From JAAYDI01 sp052034005 (GTDB lineage Bacteria > Planctomycetota > Planctomycetia > Pirellulales > Pirellulaceae), in the NCBI GenBank assembly GCA_052034005.1, contig JBPOJB010000043.1, positions 62,001 through 126,000 on the forward strand: DNA of 64,000 nucleotides, given 5' to 3'. The notes under the pieces are model-generated. The model worked only from the letters and a program-made list of their open reading frames with translations. It was not told where the DNA came from and did not search any database. The position numbers and the translations under genes were made by a program. Numbering within the stretch: the stretch's first letter is position 1; each line of letters begins with the position of its first letter. Below are positions 43,154-52,513 of this stretch, piece after piece.

Positions 43154-45999
43154 TGGCCGCTGACGTTCGGACAACCGCTCAACGCGCACGGTCCGCGGCG
43201 CTCTTTCCGCGCCTGCGAGCCGCCGGTTGCCTGCTGATCCTCGGGGCGGCCCGCGTACTGGGAGCGGACGGCACGTCAACCGACGTGCCGGAGAACCTGG
43301 CCCCGCGCGCGGCGATTACAGCCAGCTCGACCTACAGCGACCAGTATCTCGGCCAGTTCGTCGCCGATGGCGTGGTGCCCGCCGCGATGTGCTGTGCGGA
43401 TGTCGGCCGCGCCTGGTGTGCCGAAGGGAACCACCATCCGGACGGGGTGACGCTGACCTTCACCTGGCCCGAGCCGGTGTCCGTGACGGAACTCGCCTAC
43501 TTCGGCCGAACCGCCTGGCAATGGGAAGAGAACTGGCGGGACTACGAGGTCTATACGGCGCTGGACCAGCCGCCGATCGCGGCGGGGCAACTGCGGCCGG
43601 GACACGGTCCCCAGCGCATCCGACTGCCGGATCCGATCCGCACGTCGTCACTGACGCTGAAGTTCCTGAGTTCTTACGGCGGGTCGAATCCAGGCGCCTC
43701 CGAGATCCAGGTGTTCGCCGCGCCGCTGCCCGACTCCGCGTATGACGCGTTCACGCCGCCGGCGCCTGTGACCTCAGCCGTCGTGGAATCCACGCTGCCC
43801 GAGAGCGCGCCGTTGGCCGAGCGTCTGACGCGCGGCGACTGGGGATTCACACGGCTCGTCGTCGTGCAGCGCGCGGCAATCGAGCCATCCCACGTCTACA
43901 CCTATCACGTGGAAGGGCAGACGCCGGGCGGCGGCCTCTACCTGGTCGACCTGGCCGGCGGCACACCGCGCTTGACGCAGTTGGTCGATGCCTCGGCCGG
44001 ACTGATCCTCGACGCCAACGTCTCCTACGACGGCACCACCGTGCTCTTCAGCTGGAAGAGGACGATGCAGGACAAGCTCCAGTTGTTCACGATCAACGTG
44101 GATGGGACCGCGCTGACTCAGCTGACCGACCACGATTCGAACAACCTCAACGCGTGCTGGCTGCCCGATGACTCGATCGCGTTCCTGTCGGATCGCAAGC
44201 CGGCGTTCGCCTATTGCTGGACTTCAACCACACCCATCCTGTACCGGTGTGATCGCGATGGCGGCAACGTCCAGCGGCTCTCAGCCAACTATCTCAACGA
44301 TTTCACGCCTTCGGTGATGGAGGACGGGCGGATCATCTACAGCCGCTGGGAGTACGTGGATCGTCCGGCGATCCCGATCCAGAGCCTGTGGACGATCAAC
44401 CCGGACGGCACGGGGCTGGCCGGTTTTTTCGGCAACCGCGTGTTGAGCCCGGCCACGTTCATGGAGTCGCATGAGATCCCGGGGACCGGCCAGGTGTTGT
44501 GTGTGTTGACATCGCATAACGGGCCTTGTCGGGGCGCGATCGGCATGGTGGATCCCGCACGGGGCGCCAATGCCCAGGAGGCGATCCGGAATGTGACGCC
44601 CGAAGTCGACGTGGGGCTGGTGGATCGGGGGGACGGCAATCACATTCGCGGGCCGTACGAGAGTCCGTTTCCGGTGGATGACCAGTATTTCCTCGTGTCC
44701 TGCGCCGGGACCCTGCTGATCCGCGACTATCGCGGCACGCAGCAGGCCACGATCCTGCGCCGGCAGGACGCGCTGGGCTATTACACAGCGCGGCCGGTCC
44801 TGGCGCGGAGGCGACCGGCATCGCGCTCGTCGACCTATCACCCCACAGACGGCCCCTGGGCGTCGGTCCTGGTCGAGAATGTCTACAGGGGGCTGGAATC
44901 CTACGCCGAGGCCGGGACGATCGTGCAGATCGCCGTGGTGCAGGAGATCGAGAAGAGCAAGTTCGCCGACGTCAGCCGCCGCGCGTTCGGATTCCAGTTC
45001 CCGGTCGTCTCGTGCGGCGCGACCTACGCGCCCAAGAAGGTCTGGGGGTTCGCCAGCGTCGAGCCCGACGGCTCGGCACATTTCCGAGTCCCGGCACAGG
45101 TTCCCATTTACTTCATGGCCCTGGACGCGCAAGGGCAAGCCATCCAGCGGATGCGCAGCTTCACGCATCTGATGCCGGGCGAGCAACAGAGCTGCGTCGG
45201 GTGCCATGCCGATCGGAATTACGTGACGCCCGACGTGACGGCGCGCCCCCTGGCAGCGCGGCGCCCGCCCCAGGACCTCACGCCGCCCGAGTGGGGCGTC
45301 TGCGGATTCAGTTATCCGCATATCGTGCAGCCGGTGCTCGATCAATACTGTGTCGAGTGCCACAATGCCCAGGCGCCGGAAGGGGGTGTGGACCTGAGCG
45401 GCGACCTGACCGATTTCTTCAACGTCTCGTACGAGACACTGGCGCGGCAAGGCAACCCGGGCGAGAACCCCTACACGAAGTGGATCCCGACCTACAACGG
45501 CCTGGAGGCCAACATCCTGCAGATCACACCCGGTTACTGGGGCTCGCCGGCCAGCAAGCTGGCCCACATCGTGCTCTCCGGACACCCCGACGAGGCGGGC
45601 CGACCGCGTGTCGCGGTGGATCCGCCCAGCCAGCGCCGTGTGCTGACCTGGATCGACCTGAACGTGCCCTACTATGGCACCTCCGAGTCCAACAACATCG
45701 AGCTGATCGGCTGCCGGCAGATGGTCCCCGGCGACCTGGACCAGGTGCTCACGCAGGTGATCGCGCGGCGCTGTGCGTCCTGCCACGAGCCCGTGCGACC
45801 GGAATACACACGCATCACGAACGTCGAGCACAACTCGTTCCTGCTCGCCCCGCTGGCGCGCGCAGCGGGGGGCAGCGAACGCTGCGGCAGGCCGGTCTTC
45901 GGTTCGAAGGACGACCCGGATTACCAGGCGATCTTGAGGACTTTCAAAGCGTTGGACCCGTTGTTCAAGTCGAGCCCCCGTGCGGACATGGTCAATTGA
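43153..45999 (+). CDS. HzsA-related multihaem protein with N-terminal discoidin-like domain (A)
   Basis: A 948-residue exported protein. Its start overlaps the DUF1080 stop (TGATG). Residues 1-40 are a signal peptide. Next is an F5/8-type domain ('PRAAITASSTYSDQY', 'VTLTFTWPEPVSVTELAYFG'). The middle is a beta-propeller with TolB/WD-like blades ('DANVSYDGTTVLFSW', 'RQLTD'-type repeats: 'ALTQLTDHDSNNLNACWLPD'), as in the hydrazine synthase alpha middle domain. The C-terminal part has three c-type haem motifs: CVGCH at 681-685, CVECH at 733-737 and CASCH at 874-878. It probably takes part in electron transfer to or from a periplasmic enzyme. Not an anammox gene set: no hzsB/hzsC, hdh or hao was seen. 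Confidence 0.75.
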   Translation: MAADVRTTAQRARSAALFPRLRAAGCLLILGAARVLGADGTSTDVPENLAPRAAITASSTYSDQYLGQFVADGVVPAAMCCADVGRAWCAEGNHHPDGVTLTFTWPEPVSVTELAYFGRTAWQWEENWRDYEVYTALDQPPIAAGQLRPGHGPQRIRLPDPIRTSSLTLKFLSSYGGSNPGASEIQVFAAPLPDSAYDAFTPPAPVTSAVVESTLPESAPLAERLTRGDWGFTRLVVVQRAAIEPSHVYTYHVEGQTPGGGLYLVDLAGGTPRLTQLVDASAGLILDANVSYDGTTVLFSWKRTMQDKLQLFTINVDGTALTQLTDHDSNNLNACWLPDDSIAFLSDRKPAFAYCWTSTTPILYRCDRDGGNVQRLSANYLNDFTPSVMEDGRIIYSRWEYVDRPAIPIQSLWTINPDGTGLAGFFGNRVLSPATFMESHEIPGTGQVLCVLTSHNGPCRGAIGMVDPARGANAQEAIRNVTPEVDVGLVDRGDGNHIRGPYESPFPVDDQYFLVSCAGTLLIRDYRGTQQATILRRQDALGYYTARPVLARRRPASRSSTYHPTDGPWASVLVENVYRGLESYAEAGTIVQIAVVQEIEKSKFADVSRRAFGFQFPVVSCGATYAPKKVWGFASVEPDGSAHFRVPAQVPIYFMALDAQGQAIQRMRSFTHLMPGEQQSCVGCHADRNYVTPDVTARPLAARRPPQDLTPPEWGVCGFSYPHIVQPVLDQYCVECHNAQAPEGGVDLSGDLTDFFNVSYETLARQGNPGENPYTKWIPTYNGLEANILQITPGYWGSPASKLAHIVLSGHPDEAGRPRVAVDPPSQRRVLTWIDLNVPYYGTSESNNIELIGCRQMVPGDLDQVLTQVIARRCASCHEPVRPEYTRITNVEHNSFLLAPLARAAGGSERCGRPVFGSKDDPDYQAILRTFKALDPLFKSSPRADMVN

Positions 46000-46015
46000 A
46001 GGAGATCGTCACACC

Positions 46016-47896
46016 ATGTTACGTTGCCATCGAACCTCGTGTTGTGTCGCCTGTATCGCGCTGTGTCTGAGCCTCGTCGCCGGGTCCAGGCCGGCGTCGG
46101 CGCAGCCCTCGTCGGCACCCCCGCCGCGGATGCTGGACTTCCTGGCTGCCCGGAGCGCGCGGACCTGGCCGCACGTCCCGCGCAAGGTGCTCGCGTTCTA
46201 CTACACCTGGTATGGGCGGCCCGAGCGCCACGGCCAGTGGGTGCACTGGGGCCGCGTGGACGACGCGAACCACGACATCTCGGAAGCGACGCACTATCCC
46301 GTGCTGGGCGCTTATGACTCGCACGACCCGACCGTTATCGATCAGCACATCGAGCTGGCCAAGGCGCACGGGGTGGACGGGTTCATCTGCACCTGGTGGG
46401 GGCAGAACACGTTCGACGACCGAGCGCTCGTGCAGGTCCTCGAGCGCGCCGGGCGGAAGGACTTTGCGGTGAGCATCTATTGGGAGACGGCGCCCGGCAA
46501 GGGGCAGGACCAGGTGGATCGGGCGGTCCGCGACCTGTTATATGTGCTCGAGCGCTACGGCTCACACCCCGCCTTCCTGAAAGTGGACGGCAAGCCGGTG
46601 CTCTTCGTCTACGGGCGCGTGATGAATGAAGTGCCCACCCAGCAGTGGCCCGTCATCATGGCCGAAGTGGAGCGGCGGTATCCCACCGGCTGCCTGCTGA
46701 TTGCCGACGGCTATAGCCAGCTCAACGCGCGGCTGTTCGACGGCGTCCACACCTATAACATCTGCGGATCGGTACAGGGCAAGGAGAAGGCAGGGCTGCG
46801 CGAATGGAGTCGCGACAGCTTTCAGAGTGCAGTCCGTTTGGCCAAGAGTGCGGGAAAGGTCTCCTGCATCACGGTCATCCCCGGGTACGATGACACGAAG
46901 ATCCGCACGCCGGGATTGACGGCCTTGCGGGAGGGCGGGAACACTTACCAGGTGCTGTGGGAAGAGGCGATCCGCGCCGACCCCGACTGGGTGCTGATCA
47001 CATCCTGGAACGAGTGGCACGAAGGATCGGAGATCGAGCCGAGCTGGGAGGACGATGATCAATACATCAAGCTGACCGGCCGCTACGCGGCGCAATTCAA
47101 GGCGACGCCCGTGAGCGCTGTCGCGGCGGGTGACCGCGCGACCGGTATTCCGGCCGAGATATCGGCCGAGCTTGGCAAGCTCTTCGGCGACCGGCCGCCC
47201 CTGGCCGTGCTGCCCGGCTATACGGGCGATGCGGTGTTCTGGCTCGCCGACGCGGGCGTGCCGCTCGAAGAGCTGACCTGGGAAGACGTCACGTCCGCCG
47301 ACCGGTTCAATGCCCGGCGCTACCGCATCGCGGTCTATGCGGGGTACGAGGACTATCGCCAGACGCTGCACGAGCACGCCGATGTGGACCGCGGCCTCGT
47401 GCGCTATCTCGAAGAAGGCGGGCTGCTCCTGGCGCTGCCGAGCGGCCCGTTCCCGTTCTACTACAACGAGCATCGGACGGCGGTCCACGCGGCGCGCCAG
47501 TTCGGCTTGCCCGTGGAGGGCGGGACCGGCGATCCGCGACAGGCGCCGACCGGCTGGGAACATCCGCCCGCCGGCCTGACCTTCACGTTCGAGTTCAATA
47601 CGGAGTTCATACACAGCGTTCCTCCGCGCGCCGCGTTTCCACTGGACGGCGACCTGCGCTGGCGCCCCATGACGGCCCAGGGGCTGGCGGAAGGCGATAC
47701 CTACATCTCCCTGGCCCGGCTCACCGATCAGACCGGCCGGTACTGGGGTGACGGCATCGCATATGTCGAGCACCGGGTGACTGCGCCCCGGAACGGGAAA
47801 TGCCTCTACGCCTGGATGCGCATGATCGATGTGGCGGAACGCAATCAAATGCTGTTCGACCTCCTGAAGCTGGCCGCGGCCCAGGCGGGCCCGTGA
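46016..47896 (+). CDS. Exported GH99/GH71-like endo-glycosidase
   Basis: A 626-residue protein; start 46016 follows GGAG ten bases upstream and the signal peptide ends near residue 32 ('PASAQP'). The barrel starts 'KVLAFYYTWYGRPE', then 'IELAKAHGVDGFICTWWG', and 'WVLITSWNEWHEGSEIEPSW', which is the typical layout of GH99-like endo-mannosidases and GH71-like enzymes with the 'SWNEWHEGSxIEP' ending. A C-terminal domain of about 250 residues ('IAVYAGYEDYRQTLHEHADV') has a Rossmann-like pattern, perhaps a glutamine-amidotransferase-like or carbohydrate-binding domain. It is 16 bases after HzsA-like A. Substrate likely an alpha-linked glycan. Confidence 0.78.
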   Translation: MLRCHRTSCCVACIALCLSLVAGSRPASAQPSSAPPPRMLDFLAARSARTWPHVPRKVLAFYYTWYGRPERHGQWVHWGRVDDANHDISEATHYPVLGAYDSHDPTVIDQHIELAKAHGVDGFICTWWGQNTFDDRALVQVLERAGRKDFAVSIYWETAPGKGQDQVDRAVRDLLYVLERYGSHPAFLKVDGKPVLFVYGRVMNEVPTQQWPVIMAEVERRYPTGCLLIADGYSQLNARLFDGVHTYNICGSVQGKEKAGLREWSRDSFQSAVRLAKSAGKVSCITVIPGYDDTKIRTPGLTALREGGNTYQVLWEEAIRADPDWVLITSWNEWHEGSEIEPSWEDDDQYIKLTGRYAAQFKATPVSAVAAGDRATGIPAEISAELGKLFGDRPPLAVLPGYTGDAVFWLADAGVPLEELTWEDVTSADRFNARRYRIAVYAGYEDYRQTLHEHADVDRGLVRYLEEGGLLLALPSGPFPFYYNEHRTAVHAARQFGLPVEGGTGDPRQAPTGWEHPPAGLTFTFEFNTEFIHSVPPRAAFPLDGDLRWRPMTAQGLAEGDTYISLARLTDQTGRYWGDGIAYVEHRVTAPRNGKCLYAWMRMIDVAERNQMLFDLLKLAAAQAGP

Positions 47897-47995
47897 CGAA
47901 CGGTATCAGCGCGCACGCTGGAGCGGAGCGGCGAGGCGAGTTACACTGATGGCTGCCCTGTACATACCCGGTCGTAGATTGGAGGCTGCCCTGCC

Positions 47996-49366
47996 ATGCC
48001 AGAGAGAACAACCGGCACTGCCCGCATTTCGTCACGTCGCACGTTCCTGGCCCGGACTGCGGTGGGAGTCACGGGGCTCGCGGCCCTTGGCCGGCTGTTG
48101 CCGGTCCATGCGGCCCCTCAGCCGACCGACATGGAGGTGAAGATCGGCCTGATCGGCTGCGGCGGCCGCGGCACGGGCGCCGCTTTGGACGCATTGGGCG
48201 CGGCCACGAAAGTCATTTATCCGGCAGCCGGCTATCACACGGAAGATGTCGCCGACGGGGCGACGATCGCCCGGCCCAATATCAAGGTGGTGGCGCTGGC
48301 GGACCTGTTTGAAGACCGGCTGACCAGGTGCCGCGAGCAGCTGGCGATCCTGGGCATCCACATCCCGCCCAACCGGTGCTTCACCGGCTTCGAGGCCTAC
48401 CAGGCGCTGCTGGAACTGCCCGAGGTGAATTACGTGATCCAGGCCACGCCGCCCCACTTCCGCCCCCGGCATCTGATGGCGGCGATCGAGGCCGGCAAGC
48501 ATGTGTTCATCGAGAAGCCCGCGGCTGTGGATCCCGCGGGCGTGAAGCTGGTCATGGAAGCCGGCAGACTGGCCCAGGAGAAAGGGCTCGGCATCGCGGC
48601 CGGCACGCAGCGGCGCCACTCGCTCCCGTATCGCGAGACGATCCGGCGCATCCAGGACGGCGCGATCGGCGAGATCGTCTATGCCAAGTGCTACTGGAAC
48701 GGCGGTGAGATCTGGGTGATCGAGAAGCAGCCGCAGTGGAGCGACATGGAGTGGCAGCTTCGCAACTGGAACTACTTCACATGGCTGGCCGGCGATCATA
48801 TCGTGGAACAGCACGTGCATAACCTCGACGTCATGAACTGGGTCCTCGGTACGCACCCGCTTAGGGCCGTGTCCGGCCTGGGCGGACGCCAGGTGCGTGT
48901 GGACCCGAAGTACGGCAACATCTTCGATCACTTCGCTGTCGAGTTCGAGTATCCCAATGGCGTGTCGATGTTCAGCCAGTGCCGTCAGATCAACGGCTGC
49001 CTGGACAAAGTGGATGAATTCGTCATGGGCACCGCCGGCGTGAGCAACTGCCACAGCCAGATCCGCCCCAAGACCGGCACGCCTTGGCGGGTGCCACAGG
49101 AGACTACGAGGCAGGATCGGCCGTACGAACAGGAACATCTGAACCTGATCGCCAGCATCCAGGCCGGCAACCCGATCAACGAGGCGCAAGCCGTGGCCGA
49201 GAGCACCCTGACGGGGATCATGGGGCGCGAGGCCGTGTACAGCGGCCAGGCGATCACTTGGGATGCGGCCATGCAGTCGACGATGCGTCTGGGCCCCGAC
49301 ACGTACGAGTTCGGCCCCTATCCGACACCCGACGTCGCACGGCCCGGCATTTACCAGTTCAGCTAG
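47996..49366 (+). CDS. Tat-exported Gfo/Idh/MocA-family oxidoreductase (B)
   Basis: A 456-residue protein. 'SSRRTFLARTAVGVTG' is a Tat signal. The Rossmann motif is 'IGLIGCGGRGTGAALDALG' and EKP is intact (E173-P175, 'HVFIEKPAAV'). 'GIAAGTQRRHS' and 'DHIVEQHVHNLDVMNW' follow the family pattern with the catalytic histidine region. A GGAGG lies 10 bases upstream of the ATG. It is in the same plus-strand run as the GH99-like and DJ-1-like genes. Such exported enzymes are numerous in planctomycetes and act on sugars with tightly bound NAD; substrate unknown. Confidence 0.85.
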   Translation: MPERTTGTARISSRRTFLARTAVGVTGLAALGRLLPVHAAPQPTDMEVKIGLIGCGGRGTGAALDALGAATKVIYPAAGYHTEDVADGATIARPNIKVVALADLFEDRLTRCREQLAILGIHIPPNRCFTGFEAYQALLELPEVNYVIQATPPHFRPRHLMAAIEAGKHVFIEKPAAVDPAGVKLVMEAGRLAQEKGLGIAAGTQRRHSLPYRETIRRIQDGAIGEIVYAKCYWNGGEIWVIEKQPQWSDMEWQLRNWNYFTWLAGDHIVEQHVHNLDVMNWVLGTHPLRAVSGLGGRQVRVDPKYGNIFDHFAVEFEYPNGVSMFSQCRQINGCLDKVDEFVMGTAGVSNCHSQIRPKTGTPWRVPQETTRQDRPYEQEHLNLIASIQAGNPINEAQAVAESTLTGIMGREAVYSGQAITWDAAMQSTMRLGPDTYEFGPYPTPDVARPGIYQFS

Positions 49367-49415
49367 GCGCGCACCAGACTCGATCATGACCATTCATTCC
49401 TTGAGGAGGACGGAC

Positions 49416-50102
49416 ATGGACCACAACGCGGATCGACTTGTGACCCGCCGTCGTCTGATGACGGCCGCGCTGGGCACGACCGGGATGGCCGCGCTGGCCG
49501 GCGCGCCGGGCACCGCGGCGGCGGCCGCGCGGCGCGAAGGTTCGCTGCCGGGCAAGAAGGTGCTGATCGCCATCGGCGATTTCAGTGAGAGCATGGAGAC
49601 CTATTACCTGGTGTACCGCCTGGTGGAAGAAGGCGTCACGCCGGTGGTCGTTGCCGCCGCGAAGAAGACGCTCCAGTTGGTCGTGCATGACTTCGATCGG
49701 CAGTACACCAACTACACCGAGAAGCTCGGCTATCTGATCCAGACGGACCTCGCGTACGACGACGTGCAGGCGGCCGACTATCACGCATTGCTCGTGCCGG
49801 GCGGCCGCGGACCGGAAGAGATCCGCCAGTACGCGTCGGCGCTGGATATCACCCGTTATTTCCTGGACCACCGGTTGCCGGTGGGCGCGATGTGCCACGG
49901 CCCGCAACTGTTGTACGCGGCGCGTCCCTTGACCGGGCGTCGCATCGCCGCGTACGCGGGCATCCGCGCCGACGTGGAAGCCGCCGGCGCCACCTACGTC
50001 GACGAACCGGTCGTCGTCGATGGACCGCTGGTCACGTCCCGCGGCTGGCCCGACCTGCCGTACTTCATGCCCAAGTTCCTGGACGTGCTCGCACAGGCCT
50101 AG
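49416..50102 (+). CDS. Tat-exported DJ-1/PfpI-family protein
   Basis: A 228-residue protein. 'TRRRLMTAALGTTG' is a Tat signal. The flavodoxin-like domain starts at about 47 ('KKVLIAIGDFSESMETYYLV'); the conserved glutamate is E61 and the nucleophilic cysteine is C160 in 'GAMCHGPQLL'. TTGAGGAGGACG precedes the ATG. It ends the plus-strand run, nine bases before the convergent oxidoreductase. DJ-1/PfpI proteins act as glyoxalases, amidases or deglycases; an exported version would work outside the cytoplasm, perhaps on reactive sugar products. Tat export of this family is uncommon and is inferred from the N-terminus. Confidence 0.82.
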   Translation: MDHNADRLVTRRRLMTAALGTTGMAALAGAPGTAAAAARREGSLPGKKVLIAIGDFSESMETYYLVYRLVEEGVTPVVVAAAKKTLQLVVHDFDRQYTNYTEKLGYLIQTDLAYDDVQAADYHALLVPGGRGPEEIRQYASALDITRYFLDHRLPVGAMCHGPQLLYAARPLTGRRIAAYAGIRADVEAAGATYVDEPVVVDGPLVTSRGWPDLPYFMPKFLDVLAQA

Positions 50103-50111
50103 CGGGTCCGC

Positions 50112-51482
50112 TCAGTATTCGCGATCGATCACGATCCCCGGCTGGGGCACGGGATACTTGCCGTCGGGACCCGGCATCAGCGGGGAGGGTGAGTCGGCGG
50201 TAAGCCGATCGACCTCGGGTGCGAACTCGTGGGTCAGGTTGAGGATCTGGTCGTAAGTGACGACCTGCCCCGTGTGCGCTGCCATCCGCCCCATGGAACT
50301 CACCAGGCTCGCTTCCGTGCCCCGTTTCGTTTCGTTGTAGGGTTGGTCCTGGCGGATGGCCACCAGGAAGTCATCCCACTCGGCAACGTAGGGGTCGGGC
50401 TCAGGCGGCGGGAACTGCCAGACCAGCGCGTCGGCTGACAGGTCCTGCCGACGATAGATGGCTGTCTTGGACGGCGTGCCCGCCCCGATCGAAATGACGG
50501 CCTGACATTTGCTGCCGTGCACGTAGCTCCCGAACTGCTCATAGCAGCGGTCGATGCAGCGCCCGAAGAGGAACAGCTTCGTACCGTCTCGGAACGTGTA
50601 CTCCACCGAGTAGTTGTCGAAGTTCTGGTCGACGGCATCCAGCCGATAATGCCGGCCGCCGCTCGCCTGCGCTTCCACCGGCCATTCGCCTTTCATCCAA
50701 CAACACTCGTCGATGTTGTGGATATAGAAGTCGCTGTAGCAGCCGCCGCTGGCCCACAAATAGCTGTGGAAGTTGCGGACCTGGTACATCAGGTCGGAGA
50801 TGTTGTCCGGCTTGGGCGGCGACAGGAACGAGCCGATGGGCCCGTGCATGCGATAGGCGCGCAACGCGATGATGTCGCCGATCTCGCCCGCCTTGATCCG
50901 TTCGTGCAGCGCCCGGCGGGCCCGACAGTGACGCCACATCAAGCCGACGGCGACCTTCAGGTTCTTCTTGACCGATTGGTCCGCCAACGCCAACATCCGC
51001 CGCGTCGACGGCCCGTCCACCGTGACCGGCTTCTCCATGAAGACGTGGAGCCCCTTCTCGATCGCGTAAGCGAAGTGCACCCAGCGGAATGCCGGCGGCG
51101 AAGCGAATATCGCAATGTCGCCCGGCGACAGGCAGTCCATGGCGTGCCGGTACCCGTCGAAACCCACGAACTTCCGCTCGTCCGGCACATCCATCTGGCC
51201 GGCATACATCTGGCTGAGACTGTCGAAGCTGCGCTTGAGCCGATCGTCAAACACGTCAGCCATCGCCACGAGCTTGACCGGTCCGCCTTGCGCGACCATC
51301 GCGTTGCCCACGGCGCCGGTCCCGCGACCCCCGCACCCGATGAGCGCGATGCGGATCGTGTTGTTCTCACGCGCGTAGACCTGCGGCACGACCATCGTGG
51401 CCAGCGCCGAAGCCGCGGCGGCCTGGCCGGCACTCTTGAGGAAATCGCGGCGGGACGTGAAGCGGCGGCGGGGATCGTTCAT
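50112..51482 (-). CDS. Tat-exported Gfo/Idh/MocA-family oxidoreductase (C)
   Basis: A 456-residue protein. 'FTSRRDFLKSAG' is a Tat signal; 'IRIALIGCGGRGTGAVGNAM' is the nucleotide-binding loop; EKP is intact in 'HVFMEKPVTV'. 'NFHSYLWASGGCYSDFYIHNIDECCWMKG' region (not a full match to the usual G-x2-x-D-x3-H-x2-D) holds the histidine and acidic residues expected for catalysis. The start at 51482 has GGAGAG nine bases before the ATG; a longer frame from 51566 is rejected. It converges with the DJ-1 gene. Confidence 0.85.
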   Translation of the reverse strand: MNDPRRRFTSRRDFLKSAGQAAAASALATMVVPQVYARENNTIRIALIGCGGRGTGAVGNAMVAQGGPVKLVAMADVFDDRLKRSFDSLSQMYAGQMDVPDERKFVGFDGYRHAMDCLSPGDIAIFASPPAFRWVHFAYAIEKGLHVFMEKPVTVDGPSTRRMLALADQSVKKNLKVAVGLMWRHCRARRALHERIKAGEIGDIIALRAYRMHGPIGSFLSPPKPDNISDLMYQVRNFHSYLWASGGCYSDFYIHNIDECCWMKGEWPVEAQASGGRHYRLDAVDQNFDNYSVEYTFRDGTKLFLFGRCIDRCYEQFGSYVHGSKCQAVISIGAGTPSKTAIYRRQDLSADALVWQFPPPEPDPYVAEWDDFLVAIRQDQPYNETKRGTEASLVSSMGRMAAHTGQVVTYDQILNLTHEFAPEVDRLTADSPSPLMPGPDGKYPVPQPGIVIDREY

Positions 51483-51671
51483 GATAGGTTCTCTCCAAGG
51501 TCCAAATCGACGGGACGCCGCGGGCGGCAGAGCGCCGCACCGGCGCGCGGCACGGACAGACGACACTGCTCCCTATTATCGCCACCCAGACTCCATTCTC
51601 AATCAGCCGCCCGCCCGAAACTTCCTGGAACACATGTGGTTTAGCTTTCAGAGCCGTGCTACCGTGTAAGT

Positions 51672-51742
51672 CCACTCGGCCCGAGTGGGCCGGATGCGGG
51701 AGTTCGTGAACCACGACCCGGTCCAGGCCGGGGGCCTGGACC
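51672..51742. repeat. Palindromic intergenic repeat, copy 2
   Basis: Perfect hairpin CCACTCGG (51672-51679), one-base loop, CCGAGTGG (51681-51688), and a second hairpin GGTCCAGGCC (51720-51729) with GGCCTGGACC (51733-51742). Compared with copy 1 at 36423 the stem has one compensated base pair. It lies just upstream of the O-methyltransferase gene. Confidence 0.65.
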
Positions 51743-51765
51743 TACACAAACAGAAAGGCGCCCTA

Positions 51766-52467
51766 ATGCAATCGACACTTCGGCTTACGATCGGCCTGCT
51801 CGTCTGCTCCATCGGCCTGAATGAGGCTTGGGCCCAGCGCCCGGAAGGGGCGAAGCAGCCCGGACGCCGAGGGAGCGGAGAATCCCTCGTGGAAGCGCCC
51901 CCGATGGCCCGGAACGACGCCGAGAAGAAGGCCCTCGAGACGCTGGAGACCATGAGGCAAGGCCCGCGGTACGCCAATGTGCCCACCACCGATGGCCGGC
52001 TCCTGCGGTTGCTCACCGAATCCGTCAACGCCCAGGTCGTCGTGGAAATCGGCACCTCCACGGGAGAATCGGGCGTCTGGTTCGCATTAGCGCTGCGCGC
52101 AACCGGAGGACATCTCTTCACCTACGAAATCGACGAAGGGCGCGCCAACATCGCCCAGGAGAATTTCCGGAAAGCCGGCGTCGATGACTTGATCACCATC
52201 ATCCGAGGCGACGCGCACGAGACGGTCAAGCAGCACAAAGACCCGATCGATGTCCTGTTCCTGGACGCGGATAAGGAGGGGTATATCGACTACTTCGAAA
52301 AACTGCTGCCGCTGGTGCGCCCGGGCGGCCTGATCATCGCGCATAACATGAACCCGCGGATGGCCGACCCCCGATATGTGACCGCCATCACGACCAACCC
52401 GCAACTCGAAACGCTGATCCTGTTGAAGGAGGGCGGCGGCGTAAGCGTGACGCTCAAGAAGAGATGA
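51766..52467 (+). CDS. Exported homologue of family 3 O-methyltransferases
   Basis: A 233-residue protein. Residues 1-25 are a signal peptide ending 'NEAWAQ', which is unexpected for a SAM-dependent enzyme. The methyltransferase fold is intact: motif I 'VVEIGTSTGESG', acidic 'YEIDEGRANIAQ', and the metal-site segment 'VLFLDADKEGY' followed by 'GGLIIAHNM', where caffeoyl-CoA-type enzymes have aspartate and asparagine ligands. The start at 51766 is chosen because the signal peptide begins there. A palindromic repeat lies just upstream. Either it is exported and does another job, or SAM is available outside; both are unproven. Confidence 0.75.
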   Translation: MQSTLRLTIGLLVCSIGLNEAWAQRPEGAKQPGRRGSGESLVEAPPMARNDAEKKALETLETMRQGPRYANVPTTDGRLLRLLTESVNAQVVVEIGTSTGESGVWFALALRATGGHLFTYEIDEGRANIAQENFRKAGVDDLITIIRGDAHETVKQHKDPIDVLFLDADKEGYIDYFEKLLPLVRPGGLIIAHNMNPRMADPRYVTAITTNPQLETLILLKEGGGVSVTLKKR

Positions 52468-52513
52468 GACACGGCTCACAGGCACCACAAGCAGCCGTCA
52501 ACCCCGACCGCCA

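Noticed and set aside
43685..43695. GGTTCGAATCC-like T-loop string suggesting a tRNA
   Set aside because: It lies inside the HzsA-like A gene and no acceptor stem or anticodon arm surrounds it.
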